DNA from: an uncultured Phascolarctobacterium sp. | Lineage (GTDB): Bacteria > Bacillota > Negativicutes > Acidaminococcales > Acidaminococcaceae | Reading direction: 5' to 3' | DNA length: 17,377 nucleotides | Assembly (NCBI GenBank): GCA_937901335.1 | Contig: CALCHC010000103.1 | Span: forward strand, 1-17,377 | Part shown: positions 1-6,636 of the stretch, in pieces | How the letters are laid out: the number at the start of each line of letters is the position of its first letter | How positions within the stretch are numbered: the first letter of the stretch is position 1 | The notes under the pieces: model-generated | Databases searched by the model: none | Seen by the model: the letters and a program-made list of their open reading frames with translations, nothing else | Told to the model about the DNA's origin: nothing | Program-made: the position numbers and the translations under genes

Positions 1-879
1 ATCATGATTTATAAAGTTATTAGAATGTTTTTTAAATATTTTTGATAATATATTACATATATTTAATTTACCAAAATTTATATAACCTACTACACACTTA
101 GCAGTACTATTAATATTATTATGTTCAAAAGCAAAAGTGATTCTATCGTCATCACCAATAGTTTGGTCTAATTTAAGATTAACACCTTCGGTATTATAGC
201 CAGAGTTTTTCATTTCAACTACATCACCATATTGGTTTTTGTAGTCAAAATTACCGCGACGTTCTTTGCTTGCAGCAACAAACACGCCCAAACCACTTTC
301 ATTAGCACCACTTGCAGTCAAACCATATTGCTCTGTTCCCCAGCTACCGCCAACAGCACGCAAAGTTACTTTATTACCAACATCACTACCCTTTTTAGTA
401 ATAATATTAATTACGCCACCAACTGCATCAGTACCATAAAGAGCAGAACCGCCACCTTTAAGAACTTCCACACGTTCTATAGCTTCAACAGGCGGAAGCA
501 TATTAGCACCTGTAGTACCACTGCTACCAAGGTTCACTCTACGACCATCTATTAACACTAAAACACGGGTATCACCATTAATCATAATCGGATCATCACC
601 CATATTAGTACCTTTTGCACCACTACCAAGCATATTTACGCCAGGAACATCAGATAAAGCTTCAGTAACATCAGAATAATTTTTTTCAGCCATTGTTTCA
701 GAAGTAACAACACTAATATTAGCAGGGGTATCTACTTTGCTAGTAGCAACACGGCTTGCAGTTACTACAAACTCATCCATTTCAAAGGTTTGCATTTCTT
801 CTGCACTTGCTACGTTTAAAACGGAAAAGCTACCGCAGATAAGAGCTGCCATCAACATACCTTTAGAGATTTTTTTCAT
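1..879 (-). CDS. TonB-dependent outer-membrane receptor, N-terminal part (partial)
   Basis: Outer-membrane gated channel that imports a scarce ligand with energy from TonB-ExbBD. The first 26 residues form a signal peptide ending ASA before EE. A TonB-box-like stretch follows (MDEFVVTA, about residues 33-40), then a plug domain of about 125 residues with the hallmarks VLIDGRRVN, IERVEVLKGG, ALYGTDAVGGVINIITKK, and the first barrel strands. The start is supported by GAGGTG just upstream of the ATG. The frame is open to the window edge, so most of the barrel is outside. The plug resembles the BtuB/vitamin and siderophore receptor group, and the nearby cobalamin operon makes a corrinoid ligand possible, but the substrate is not shown. 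Below about position 105 the encoded residues stop looking like a barrel and the DNA becomes extremely AT-rich, so this end may be disrupted or misassembled. Confidence 0.9.
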   Translation of the reverse strand, partial: MKKISKGMLMAALICGSFSVLNVASAEEMQTFEMDEFVVTASRVATSKVDTPANISVVTSETMAEKNYSDVTEALSDVPGVNMLGSGAKGTNMGDDPIMINGDTRVLVLIDGRRVNLGSSGTTGANMLPPVEAIERVEVLKGGGSALYGTDAVGGVINIITKKGSDVGNKVTLRAVGGSWGTEQYGLTASGANESGLGVFVAASKERRGNFDYKNQYGDVVEMKNSGYNTEGVNLKLDQTIGDDDRITFAFEHNNINSTAKCVVGYINFGKLNICNILSKIFKKHSNNFINHD

Positions 880-947
880 GACTACACCTCATTTTCTATA
901 AAATAACTTTCAAAGAAAATTTACTAAAAGTTTTCTTATTAGTAACT

Positions 948-977
948 ATTATACACTTTTAAATCTTCCATTCACAA
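948..977 (-). promoter_or_regulatory. Promoter for the TonB-dependent receptor
   Basis: Minus strand: TTGTGA (972-977), an 18-nt spacer and TATAAT (948-953), about 70 nt before the receptor start. The downstream leader carries the GAGGTG ribosome-binding site. Confidence 0.6.
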
Positions 978-1010
978 TGCTAATTGAGAACATATACTGA
1001 TAATAATCAT

Positions 1011-1044
1011 AAAAATAACGACCTCTCCATTACGGAAAGGTCGT
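1011..1044 (-). terminator. Rho-independent terminator after tonB
   Basis: Reading on the minus strand just past the tonB stop, ACGACCTTTCC pairs with GGAGAGGTCGT across a GTAAT loop (11 pairs, one G-U). TATTTTTA follows. It closes the exbB-exbD-tonB operon and separates it from the receptor gene, which has its own promoter. Confidence 0.85.
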
Positions 1045-1050
1045 TTAATT

Positions 1051-1692
1051 TTATCGTTTCAATTTAAATTTAATAGGCATTGTAATATAGCAATCAATCT
1101 TTTGTTTCAGCTTGTTACGAGCAGGGCTAAAACGCCATTTATAAACTGCTTCTAAAGCGTTGGCGTCCATTTCAGGATGACCGGAAGATTCTACAATACT
1201 TGCTTCTGTTACCTTACCTTCATAAGTAATGAGCATCTTAATCTTAACCAAACCTTCAATAGAAGCGTTACGAGCGGAAGCAGGATACTTAGGCTCAATA
1301 GTACGGATAGGACGAGGCGGAGTTACAGGCACACCTTGACCGTCACCAATACCATCACCCTTACCTACAGGTTTATTATCACCCTTTTTAGGATTAGCTT
1401 TGGGCTTTTGTTCCTTTTTCTCAGCAACAGGCTTTTTAGGTTCTTCTTTAGGCTTCTCTTTGCTTTCGACGATTTGGTCTTCTTCCTCAACAACAGGCTC
1501 TGCTTCTTCCACAATTTCTTCTTGCGGTTCTTCAGGAGCACCACCGCCTGCCACCAAGGAAACTTCTAAAATTTCCGGCGGACGATTGCTATTAAAGGTT
1601 AAACCAAACACACCCAACAATAAGGCAAAAATTACATGGGCAACAATCGCAACAGCAAAGCCTTTGCCTAATCTATTGCGTTCGTCTTTCAT
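1051..1692 (-). CDS. tonB: TonB family energy-transducing protein
   Basis: Periplasm-spanning protein that carries proton-motive energy from ExbB-ExbD to outer-membrane receptors. The 213-residue product has one N-terminal membrane anchor (about residues 12-32) with a His at 19, like the functional TM histidine of E. coli TonB. A Glu/Pro/Lys-rich linker (about 53-108) and a Gly-rich hinge follow. The C-terminal TonB fold (about 133-213) begins PKYPASAR and includes IEGLVKIKMLI and YKWRFSPA. The start ATG overlaps the exbD stop as ATGA, which suggests translational coupling. It is the last gene of the exbB-exbD-tonB operon. Because a receptor gene lies directly downstream, that receptor is a likely client. 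Confidence 0.95.
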   Translation of the reverse strand: MKDERNRLGKGFAVAIVAHVIFALLLGVFGLTFNSNRPPEILEVSLVAGGGAPEEPQEEIVEEAEPVVEEEDQIVESKEKPKEEPKKPVAEKKEQKPKANPKKGDNKPVGKGDGIGDGQGVPVTPPRPIRTIEPKYPASARNASIEGLVKIKMLITYEGKVTEASIVESSGHPEMDANALEAVYKWRFSPARNKLKQKIDCYITMPIKFKLKR

Positions 1693-2105
1693 TTTTTACC
1701 ACCTATGTCAGTTGCCAAACCAAAGCGAGTTACACCTGCGCCTTTCAGCTTGTCCATCAGCTCGATAACAAGCTTGTAGTTAGCTTCGCCATCTGCACGG
1801 ATGATTACACTGAAAGAAGCATCGCGTTTGCTTTCCATAGCAGCGTTGCTAACAAGCAAGTCAACATCAATTTGGTCTTCGTCTAAATATACGCTACCAT
1901 CTTTTTTAATGGTAACGGAGAAATTACTTTTACTTACAGTTTCAGAATTTTGCGCTACCGGCAAGCGAATGGGAATAGTTTTGATTTCGCTCATATACAT
2001 TGTGCTGACAATGAAGAATACCAGCAGCAAGAAAATCATGTCAATCATAGGACTGAGCATAATCTCAGGCGGGGTTATTACTCTCTTACGTCTTCTACTA
2101 CGCAT
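1689..2105 (-). CDS. exbD: ExbD/TolR biopolymer transport protein
   Basis: Inner-membrane partner of ExbB in the proton-driven motor that energises TonB. The 138-residue product has a basic cytoplasmic N-terminus (RSRRRKR), one membrane helix of about residues 19-37 and a periplasmic domain. The helix carries the protonatable Asp (D22 in SPMIDMIFLLLVFF), the residue essential in this family. Length is normal. It lies 15 nt after exbB and overlaps tonB by 4 nt. ExbD rather than TolR is chosen because the third gene is a TonB and no tolB or pal is present. Confidence 0.93.
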   Translation of the reverse strand: MRSRRRKRVITPPEIMLSPMIDMIFLLLVFFIVSTMYMSEIKTIPIRLPVAQNSETVSKSNFSVTIKKDGSVYLDEDQIDVDLLVSNAAMESKRDASFSVIIRADGEANYKLVIELMDKLKGAGVTRFGLATDIGGKK

Positions 2106-2120
2106 TTACTGCACCGCCTC

Positions 2121-2750
2121 TCAGCAACATTTACGGTTATCGTTTCTAGCTTGAATGATGTCGGACAAAGTGCTGGACACTTCGTAAATGTTCAAGGTTT
2201 CAGTTTTGATTTGGTTGGACAACCAAGCGTGGATACACATACCAAGAATTGCAATGCACAAACCAAAAACGGTGGTAATGAGCGCTTCACCGATACCTGC
2301 AGTTACAGCCATAGGATTTTGTGCGCGTTCGTTAAGAGCGTTAAAAGAAGAAATCATACCGGTAATGGTACCGAGCAAACCAAGCATCGGAGCAAGACCA
2401 ATGATTACGCCCAAATAGTTAATGTTCTTTTCGAAGCTATCGATAATACGATCAGCTTTAGCATAAATGATGGATTCCAAACGGGAGCCCATATCTTCGT
2501 CGATATCGAGGATTTCTACTGCCATAGCAGCAGCTTCACCTTTAGCAGTGCCTGCATATTCACGAGCGCCAACAAGATTAAAATCATTCATCAAACGTGC
2601 AAAATTATGGACAAATTCCACACCGGAAACAGCCTTTTTATAATACAAATAACGTTCTACACCAACAGCAATTGCACCGATGGAACATAAGAGCAAAGGC
2701 CACATGCACGGGCCACCTTTAATGAAATAATCAATAGCACTACTAAACAT
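2121..2750 (-). CDS. exbB: ExbB/TolQ/MotA-family proton channel protein
   Basis: Forms the membrane ring of the TonB motor with ExbD. The 209-residue product has three predicted membrane helices at about residues 14-36, 113-134 and 157-177. The conserved family core is LGVIIGLAPMLGLLGTITGM followed by the helix beginning AGIGEALITTVFGL. A cytoplasmic loop of about 75 residues lies between helices 1 and 2, as expected. The start has an AAGGA site 9 nt upstream. It is the first gene of the exbB-exbD-tonB operon and has a strong promoter of its own. Confidence 0.94.
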   Translation of the reverse strand: MFSSAIDYFIKGGPCMWPLLLCSIGAIAVGVERYLYYKKAVSGVEFVHNFARLMNDFNLVGAREYAGTAKGEAAAMAVEILDIDEDMGSRLESIIYAKADRIIDSFEKNINYLGVIIGLAPMLGLLGTITGMISSFNALNERAQNPMAVTAGIGEALITTVFGLCIAILGMCIHAWLSNQIKTETLNIYEVSSTLSDIIQARNDNRKCC

Positions 2751-2821
2751 TTTGTTACATCCTTCTTTCGTTAAAGACTAATATTTTTATTGAGAATAGT
2801 TCCGAATAAAATCTACAAACT

Positions 2822-2850
2822 ATTATACTACTACCCTCATATCCAGTCAA
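2822..2850 (-). promoter_or_regulatory. Promoter for exbB-exbD-tonB
   Basis: Minus strand: TTGACT (2845-2850), a 17-nt spacer and TATAAT (2822-2827), a near-consensus sigma-70 promoter about 70 nt before the exbB start. A TGAGAATAGTTCCGA stretch at 2791-2805, just downstream of the start point, resembles half of a Fur-type box (weak). Confidence 0.75.
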
Positions 2851-2873
2851 TATTAACATATTTCAACAAAAGT

Positions 2874-2997
2874 AAAACGTGTCAGAATTACCGGAAGACG
2901 CGAAACAGCACACCTTGTGAAGCGAAGGCGTACTATGCGTACGTCGAGCAAGCAAGATGTGCTGTGACAAAGTATTACGGTGCTTATCACGCGTTTT
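2874..2997. repeat. Dispersed long-hairpin element, copy A
   Basis: A 124-nt imperfect inverted repeat in three stacked stems. The outer arms start AAAACG and end CGTTTT. The middle stem is 2905-2917 with 2953-2965 (12 of 13 pairs). The apical stem GGCGTAC (2927-2933) pairs with GTACGTC (2939-2945) around a 5-nt loop. The core GCGAAGGCGTAC...GTACGTCGAGCAAG is shared with copy B at 5364-5481, in the same orientation. One outer arm ends a single base from the ilvB stop codon. It is not recognised as a named family. Confidence 0.8.
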
Positions 2998-2998
2998 A

Positions 2999-4648
2999 TT
3001 ATTCTTTGAATTCTACATAGTCGCCTATACCCTTACCAGGCATAACCATCGGCAATACCATGTTTTTGGGATTAACAGTTACTTCAATAATATACGGTTC
3101 GTCCATTTCCATAGCTTTTTCTACGGCTGCAGCAAGCTCTTCCGGAGTGGTAACGTGCTCACCTTTTACGCCAAAAGCTTCGCCATATTTAACGAAATCT
3201 ACATAACCGGGGAATTCGCAAGCGTTAAAACGTTTTGCAAATTGAACGGTTTGCAGTTGGCGAATCATGCCAAGACCGCTATTGTTAAATACGATTGCAG
3301 TTACAGGAAGTTTGTAGCTGGCAATGGTAAACAGTTCGGAACCGGTCATTTTAAAACCACCGTCACCACTAAGGCTGATTACTCTACTATTGGGACGAGC
3401 AAGCTGTGCGCCCATAGCTGCAGGCAAGCCAAAGCCCATAGTACCCAAGCCACCGGAAGTAATCCATTGTCGTGCAAATTGGATACGCAAATGTTGAGCC
3501 GCCCACATTTGATGTTGGCCAACGTCAGTAGTAATGATGTAATCTTTATCTTTAATTACAGGATTCAATGCTTTGAAGAATTCCGGTGCTTCTTGGTCAC
3601 CAAAGTCTTCATCCATGCTGGGCCAACTTTCAATACGTTCCCACCAAGCACTTAAATCGTGGGGTTCACTACCCTTTTCGATAAGCTGCAAAGTTTTATT
3701 CATATTCGCAGAGATACCAATGGTGGAGAAAATATTTTTATCAAGTTCAGCAGGGTCTATATCAAGGTGAATGATTACCTTGTTTTCATTATAAGTCTTG
3801 CGTTCGCCTGTAACACGGTCGTTAAAACGAGTACCTACTGCAAGAATCAAGTCCGCTTCTTTAACAGCGTTGTTCGCTCTTTCGTGACCATGGAGACCAG
3901 TCATACCAAGGAACAAGCTGCGGTAAGCACTAATAGCGCCTAAACCCATCAAAGTACTTACTACAGGAATATGCATCTTTTCACAAAGATACATTGCATC
4001 ATATTCAGCATCTGCACTAATTACACCGCCACCAATAAGCATTACAGGGCGTTCTGCTTTTGCGAGAGCAGCAATAGCCGCAGCAATATCGCTTTCAGCA
4101 GGTTCATCTTCCACAACAGGAGGAAGCGCACCTTCTACGTAATCAACCAAGGCAGTTTGCACGTCACGAGGAACGTCAACAAGAACAGGACCAGGACGTC
4201 CGGTCTTAGCCATTTGGAAAGCAAGACGCAGTGTTTGAGCCAAAGATTCCGGATCTTTAACGAGGAAGTTATGTTTAGTAATAGGCATCGCGATACCAGT
4301 AATGTCTACTTCTTGGAAAGCATCGCGACCAATCATAACTTTAGGAACTTGTCCTGTAATTGCTACCACAGGAATGGAATCAAGGAATGCAGTCGCCAAG
4401 CCTGTAATCAAGTTGGTTGCACCAGGACCGGAAGTTGCAATGCAAACGCCAACTTTACCAGACGCACGAGCATAGCCATCAGCAGCGTGTGCTGCACCTT
4501 GTTCGTGAGCAACTAAAATATGTTGAATATCAGATTCTCCGAGCGCATCATAAAAAGGAAGAATAGCGCCACCGGGATAGCCAAAAACTGTAGAAACGCC
4601 TTCTTCAGCCAGGCATTTAACCATTACCTCTGCACCGGTCATTTGCAT
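2999..4648 (-). CDS. ilvB: Acetolactate synthase, large catalytic subunit
   Basis: ThDP- and FAD-dependent enzyme joining two pyruvates, or pyruvate and 2-oxobutyrate, in the first common step of valine, leucine and isoleucine synthesis. The 549-residue product has the full three-domain plan. The N-terminal pyrimidine-binding domain has VFGYPGGAILPFYDAL and the catalytic Glu49 in VAHEQGAAHAADGYARASG. The central FAD-associated domain includes GTRFNDRVTGE. The C-terminal diphosphate-binding domain has SGDGGFKMTGSEL and NNSGLGMIRQ. The start follows a GGGGGTG site inside the last codons of ilvN, 3 nt downstream of that gene, so the two are cotranscribed. The small subunit comes first, the reverse of the usual ilvBN order. 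No classical terminator follows; repeat copy A begins 1 nt after the stop. Confidence 0.96.
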   Translation of the reverse strand: MQMTGAEVMVKCLAEEGVSTVFGYPGGAILPFYDALGESDIQHILVAHEQGAAHAADGYARASGKVGVCIATSGPGATNLITGLATAFLDSIPVVAITGQVPKVMIGRDAFQEVDITGIAMPITKHNFLVKDPESLAQTLRLAFQMAKTGRPGPVLVDVPRDVQTALVDYVEGALPPVVEDEPAESDIAAAIAALAKAERPVMLIGGGVISADAEYDAMYLCEKMHIPVVSTLMGLGAISAYRSLFLGMTGLHGHERANNAVKEADLILAVGTRFNDRVTGERKTYNENKVIIHLDIDPAELDKNIFSTIGISANMNKTLQLIEKGSEPHDLSAWWERIESWPSMDEDFGDQEAPEFFKALNPVIKDKDYIITTDVGQHQMWAAQHLRIQFARQWITSGGLGTMGFGLPAAMGAQLARPNSRVISLSGDGGFKMTGSELFTIASYKLPVTAIVFNNSGLGMIRQLQTVQFAKRFNACEFPGYVDFVKYGEAFGVKGEHVTTPEELAAAVEKAMEMDEPYIIEVTVNPKNMVLPMVMPGKGIGDYVEFKE

Positions 4649-4651
4649 ACA

Positions 4652-5194
4652 CTACACCCCCACACTCTTCGTTCCGCTAGCCTGGGGCCATTCGTAACGA
4701 GATTTTTCTACACTCATATGTGTGTCGCCACGTTCAAGCGCCACAAGACCTGTTTGTACCATTTCTAAAACGCCATAGGGGCGCATTACTTCTACAAAAG
4801 CGTTCAATTTATCATTAACACCAGTTGCAACAAAAGTTAAGGAATCGCCAGTAACGTCTACTGCGTGGGCACGGAACACATCTGCCAAGCGGAGCAGTTC
4901 CAAACGTTTATCGCCAGCGTGAACTTTAACCATAACCATACTACGTTTTGCACTTGCATGAGGCGGAAGGACTTTGACGGATTCTACCTCCACCAATTTT
5001 TCCAGTTGTTTGCACACTTGGACCATAGTTAGTTCATCAGCCTTCATAGTTACGGTCATTCTGGAAAATTCCGGATTTTGAGTAATACCAACGGCAAGAC
5101 TGTCGATGTTAAAGCCACGACGAGAGAACATGCCTGATACACGCATCAAAACGCCCGGTTGGTTGCGTACTAAAATAGATAAAATCTGTTCCAC
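4652..5194 (-). CDS. ilvN: Acetolactate synthase, small regulatory subunit
   Basis: Binds branched-chain amino acids and stimulates and feedback-inhibits the IlvB catalytic subunit. The 180-residue product has an N-terminal ACT domain (about residues 4-76, with LVRNQPGVLMRVSGMFSRRG and FNIDSLAVG) and a C-terminal small-subunit domain (about 80-158). This is the length of the long IlvH/IlvN form. The start is GTG (5192-5194), chosen because GGGGAGGA lies 6 nt upstream and the ACT motif begins directly. It is the first gene of an ilvN-ilvB unit. A strong promoter and a palindrome overlapping its -10 lie upstream. Confidence 0.95.
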   Translation of the reverse strand: MEQILSILVRNQPGVLMRVSGMFSRRGFNIDSLAVGITQNPEFSRMTVTMKADELTMVQVCKQLEKLVEVESVKVLPPHASAKRSMVMVKVHAGDKRLELLRLADVFRAHAVDVTGDSLTFVATGVNDKLNAFVEVMRPYGVLEMVQTGLVALERGDTHMSVEKSRYEWPQASGTKSVGV

Positions 5195-5248
5195 GGTTCT
5201 TCCTCCCCTAAAGTATTTTCGCTACATAGAATAGCGAACACTAAATAA

Positions 5249-5292
5249 CATAATATTGTTAACATTATGCCAACAGTAGACACTTTTGTCAA
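5249..5292 (-). promoter_or_regulatory. ilvNB promoter with an overlapping palindrome
   Basis: Minus strand: TTGACA (5287-5292), exactly 17 nt, then CATAAT (5264-5269). A 21-bp inverted repeat, CATAAT...ATTATG with GTTAAC inside (5249-5269), covers the -10 and start point and could be an operator. The leader then has a hairpin (TTCGCTA at 5218-5224 with TAGCGAA at 5232-5238) just before the ribosome-binding site. Confidence 0.7.
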
Positions 5293-5363
5293 ATAAAACT
5301 GTATCATTATTAAATACAAAAGCTGTAATGTAACAGATTGTACAAATAACTTCGATTACGTCA

Positions 5364-5481
5364 AAATCGTTAGAAGTGCTGTATAACAAGGCGGAGCAAA
5401 ATTATGCAGCGAAGGCGTACTGGTGGTACGTCGAGCAAGTAATTTTGTGACAACACAGTTAGACAGTGCTTATAACGATTT
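5364..5481. repeat. Dispersed long-hairpin element, copy B
   Basis: A 118-nt imperfect inverted repeat. Outer arms 5364-5382 and 5463-5481 pair over 19 positions with one mismatch and two wobbles. The middle stem CAAAATTA (5397-5404) pairs perfectly with TAATTTTG (5440-5447). The apical stem GGCGTAC (5414-5420) pairs with GTACGTC (5426-5432) around a 5-nt loop. The apical core and flanks match copy A almost base for base, while the middle and outer stems differ but remain paired. It lies between the ilvNB promoter and the terminator of the zinc-ribbon gene. Confidence 0.8.
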
Positions 5482-5490
5482 ACTAAATAA

Positions 5491-5518
5491 AAAAAGCAGC
5501 TCTTTCGAGCTGCTTTTT
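5491..5518 (-). terminator. Rho-independent terminator after the zinc-ribbon gene
   Basis: A perfect 12-bp stem, AAAAAGCAGCTC with GAGCTGCTTTTT around a 4-base loop, lies 12 nt past the stop with a T-tract on the minus strand. The symmetry would let it work in both directions. Confidence 0.9.
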
Positions 5519-5529
5519 GTTATATGCAA

Positions 5530-5817
5530 TTAAGCTTTGCGAGCGTTGAAGCATTCACGGCAGTATACCGGACGATCCATAGAAGGACGGAACGGTACCA
5601 TGGTTTCTTGGCCACATTCAGCGCAGGTTGCGGGGAACATTTCGCGTTGCGGACGTTCGGTTTGGATGCCCATGCGTTGTTTACGAGCTTGACGGCAGTT
5701 CGGGCAACGACGCGGTTCGTTGGTGAAACCTTTTTCTGCATAGAATTCTTGTTCGGAAGCAGTGAATACGAATTCAGCGCCGCATTCGCAGCAAGTTAAA
5801 GTTTTGTCTTCTTTCAT
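5530..5817 (-). CDS. Small double zinc-ribbon protein
   Basis: A 95-residue protein with four CxxC pairs: CCEC near the N-terminus, CPNC, CAEC and CREC. This implies two zinc ribbons. The first half, with FVFTASEQEFYAEKGF and NEPRRCPNCRQARK, matches the widespread 'probable zinc-ribbon' family of unknown function. The frame is open for 13 codons further upstream. The ATG at 5815-5817 is preferred because AGGAG lies about 10 nt before it and the family motif starts directly after. It has its own promoter (5944-5972) and terminator, so it is probably monocistronic with a leader of about 120 nt. A nucleic-acid-binding or zinc-handling role is plausible but not shown. Confidence 0.85.
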   Translation of the reverse strand: MKEDKTLTCCECGAEFVFTASEQEFYAEKGFTNEPRRCPNCRQARKQRMGIQTERPQREMFPATCAECGQETMVPFRPSMDRPVYCRECFNARKA

Positions 5818-5943
5818 TGTTGACACACTCCTAATCATAGATATAGGATACCCCAAGGAACTTAAAGATGTTACATCGCTCCTATGTCCTATGATACAGA
5901 AGAAGACGAAACCCTAAATGGACCAACGAGATACACTACATCA

Positions 5944-5972
5944 AGTATATATAAGGTATATGCAAATGTCAA
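5944..5972 (-). promoter_or_regulatory. Promoter for the zinc-ribbon gene
   Basis: Minus strand: TTGACA (5967-5972), a 17-nt spacer and TATACT (5944-5949), close to consensus. It lies 20 nt past the cobC stop, so the zinc-ribbon gene is separate from the cob operon. The transcript would have a leader of about 120 nt in which I see no clear structure. Confidence 0.75.
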
Positions 5973-5991
5973 TAAAATTTACTTTAATTCA

Positions 5992-6627
5992 TCAAAGTAC
6001 GGGAGAAAACTCTTTCTTTTCATTTAAGAAGTGGTAATCGTTAATGGTATCAGAAATGAATTTACCGTTCCATTCGTTGAAGCTGCTAACTGAGACGTTG
6101 GCAACACTTAAACGCCAAATATAGTCTAAATCCAAGCCCAACAAGGTGCACAAAAGAACGCGGATAACGCCACCGTGGCAAACGAAAGCAATATTTTTAT
6201 CACTGCCTTCTTTTTCCAAAACAGCTTTAATAGCGCCAAAGGTACGTTCTTGCACGTGAGGCAAAGTTTCGCCACCAGGCGGAGTCCATTGCATAGGATT
6301 AGCAAAATAAGTTTTAAAGCCTTCGGGCCAACGACGTTCCAATTCAGGGAACGGTACGCCTTCCCATTCGCCAAAGGTGATTTCACGAAGCTCATCCATA
6401 GGATGGATTTCCAAACCTTTTACTTTTGCCAACTCTTCTGCTGTACGGCAAGCACGGTTCATGGAACTGCAATAGATAGCATCCAAAGGAATATCTTTGA
6501 AATAGTTTGCCATCTTTTCAGCTTGCTCAATACCTTTAGCATTCAAAGGATTATCGATACAACCTTGGATACTTTTAAATTTATTACCATCTGTTTCGCC
6601 GTGACGAATGAGATAAATTCTTGCCAT
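5992..6627 (-). CDS. cobC: Histidine phosphatase, probable alpha-ribazole phosphatase
   Basis: Histidine-phosphatase superfamily enzyme, expected to dephosphorylate alpha-ribazole-5'-phosphate or adenosylcobalamin-5'-phosphate in nucleotide-loop assembly. The 211-residue product begins with the RHG motif (LIRHGETDGN, phosphorylated His9). It has the acid residue in LREITFGEWEG (Glu82) and the second histidine in FVCHGGVIR (His151). These are also family features of GpmB-like phosphatases. CobC is chosen because it ends a cobU-cobT-cobS operon, 9 nt after the short cobT paralogue, with a GGGAAG site before the ATG. Confidence 0.85.
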   Translation of the reverse strand: MARIYLIRHGETDGNKFKSIQGCIDNPLNAKGIEQAEKMANYFKDIPLDAIYCSSMNRACRTAEELAKVKGLEIHPMDELREITFGEWEGVPFPELERRWPEGFKTYFANPMQWTPPGGETLPHVQERTFGAIKAVLEKEGSDKNIAFVCHGGVIRVLLCTLLGLDLDYIWRLSVANVSVSSFNEWNGKFISDTINDYHFLNEKKEFSPVL

Positions 6628-6636
6628 TAAACTTCC

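Noticed and set aside
232..555. Plus-strand 107-codon frame opposite the TonB-dependent receptor
   Set aside because: It is Thr/Ser/Asn-rich shadow sequence, and the opposite strand encodes a signal peptide and plug motifs.
2957..4516. Long plus-strand frames opposite ilvB
   Set aside because: They mirror the codons of a clear acetolactate synthase gene and show no family motifs or start signals.
5222..5251. 9-codon leader peptide (MLFSVRYSM) as an ilv attenuator
   Set aside because: It has no run of Leu, Val or Ile codons, no ribosome-binding site and no terminator between it and ilvN.
2874..5481. Repeats A and B as a CRISPR array or tRNA genes
   Set aside because: There are only two copies, 2.4 kb apart, each a long hairpin with no regular spacers; no cloverleaf or anticodon arm could be drawn.
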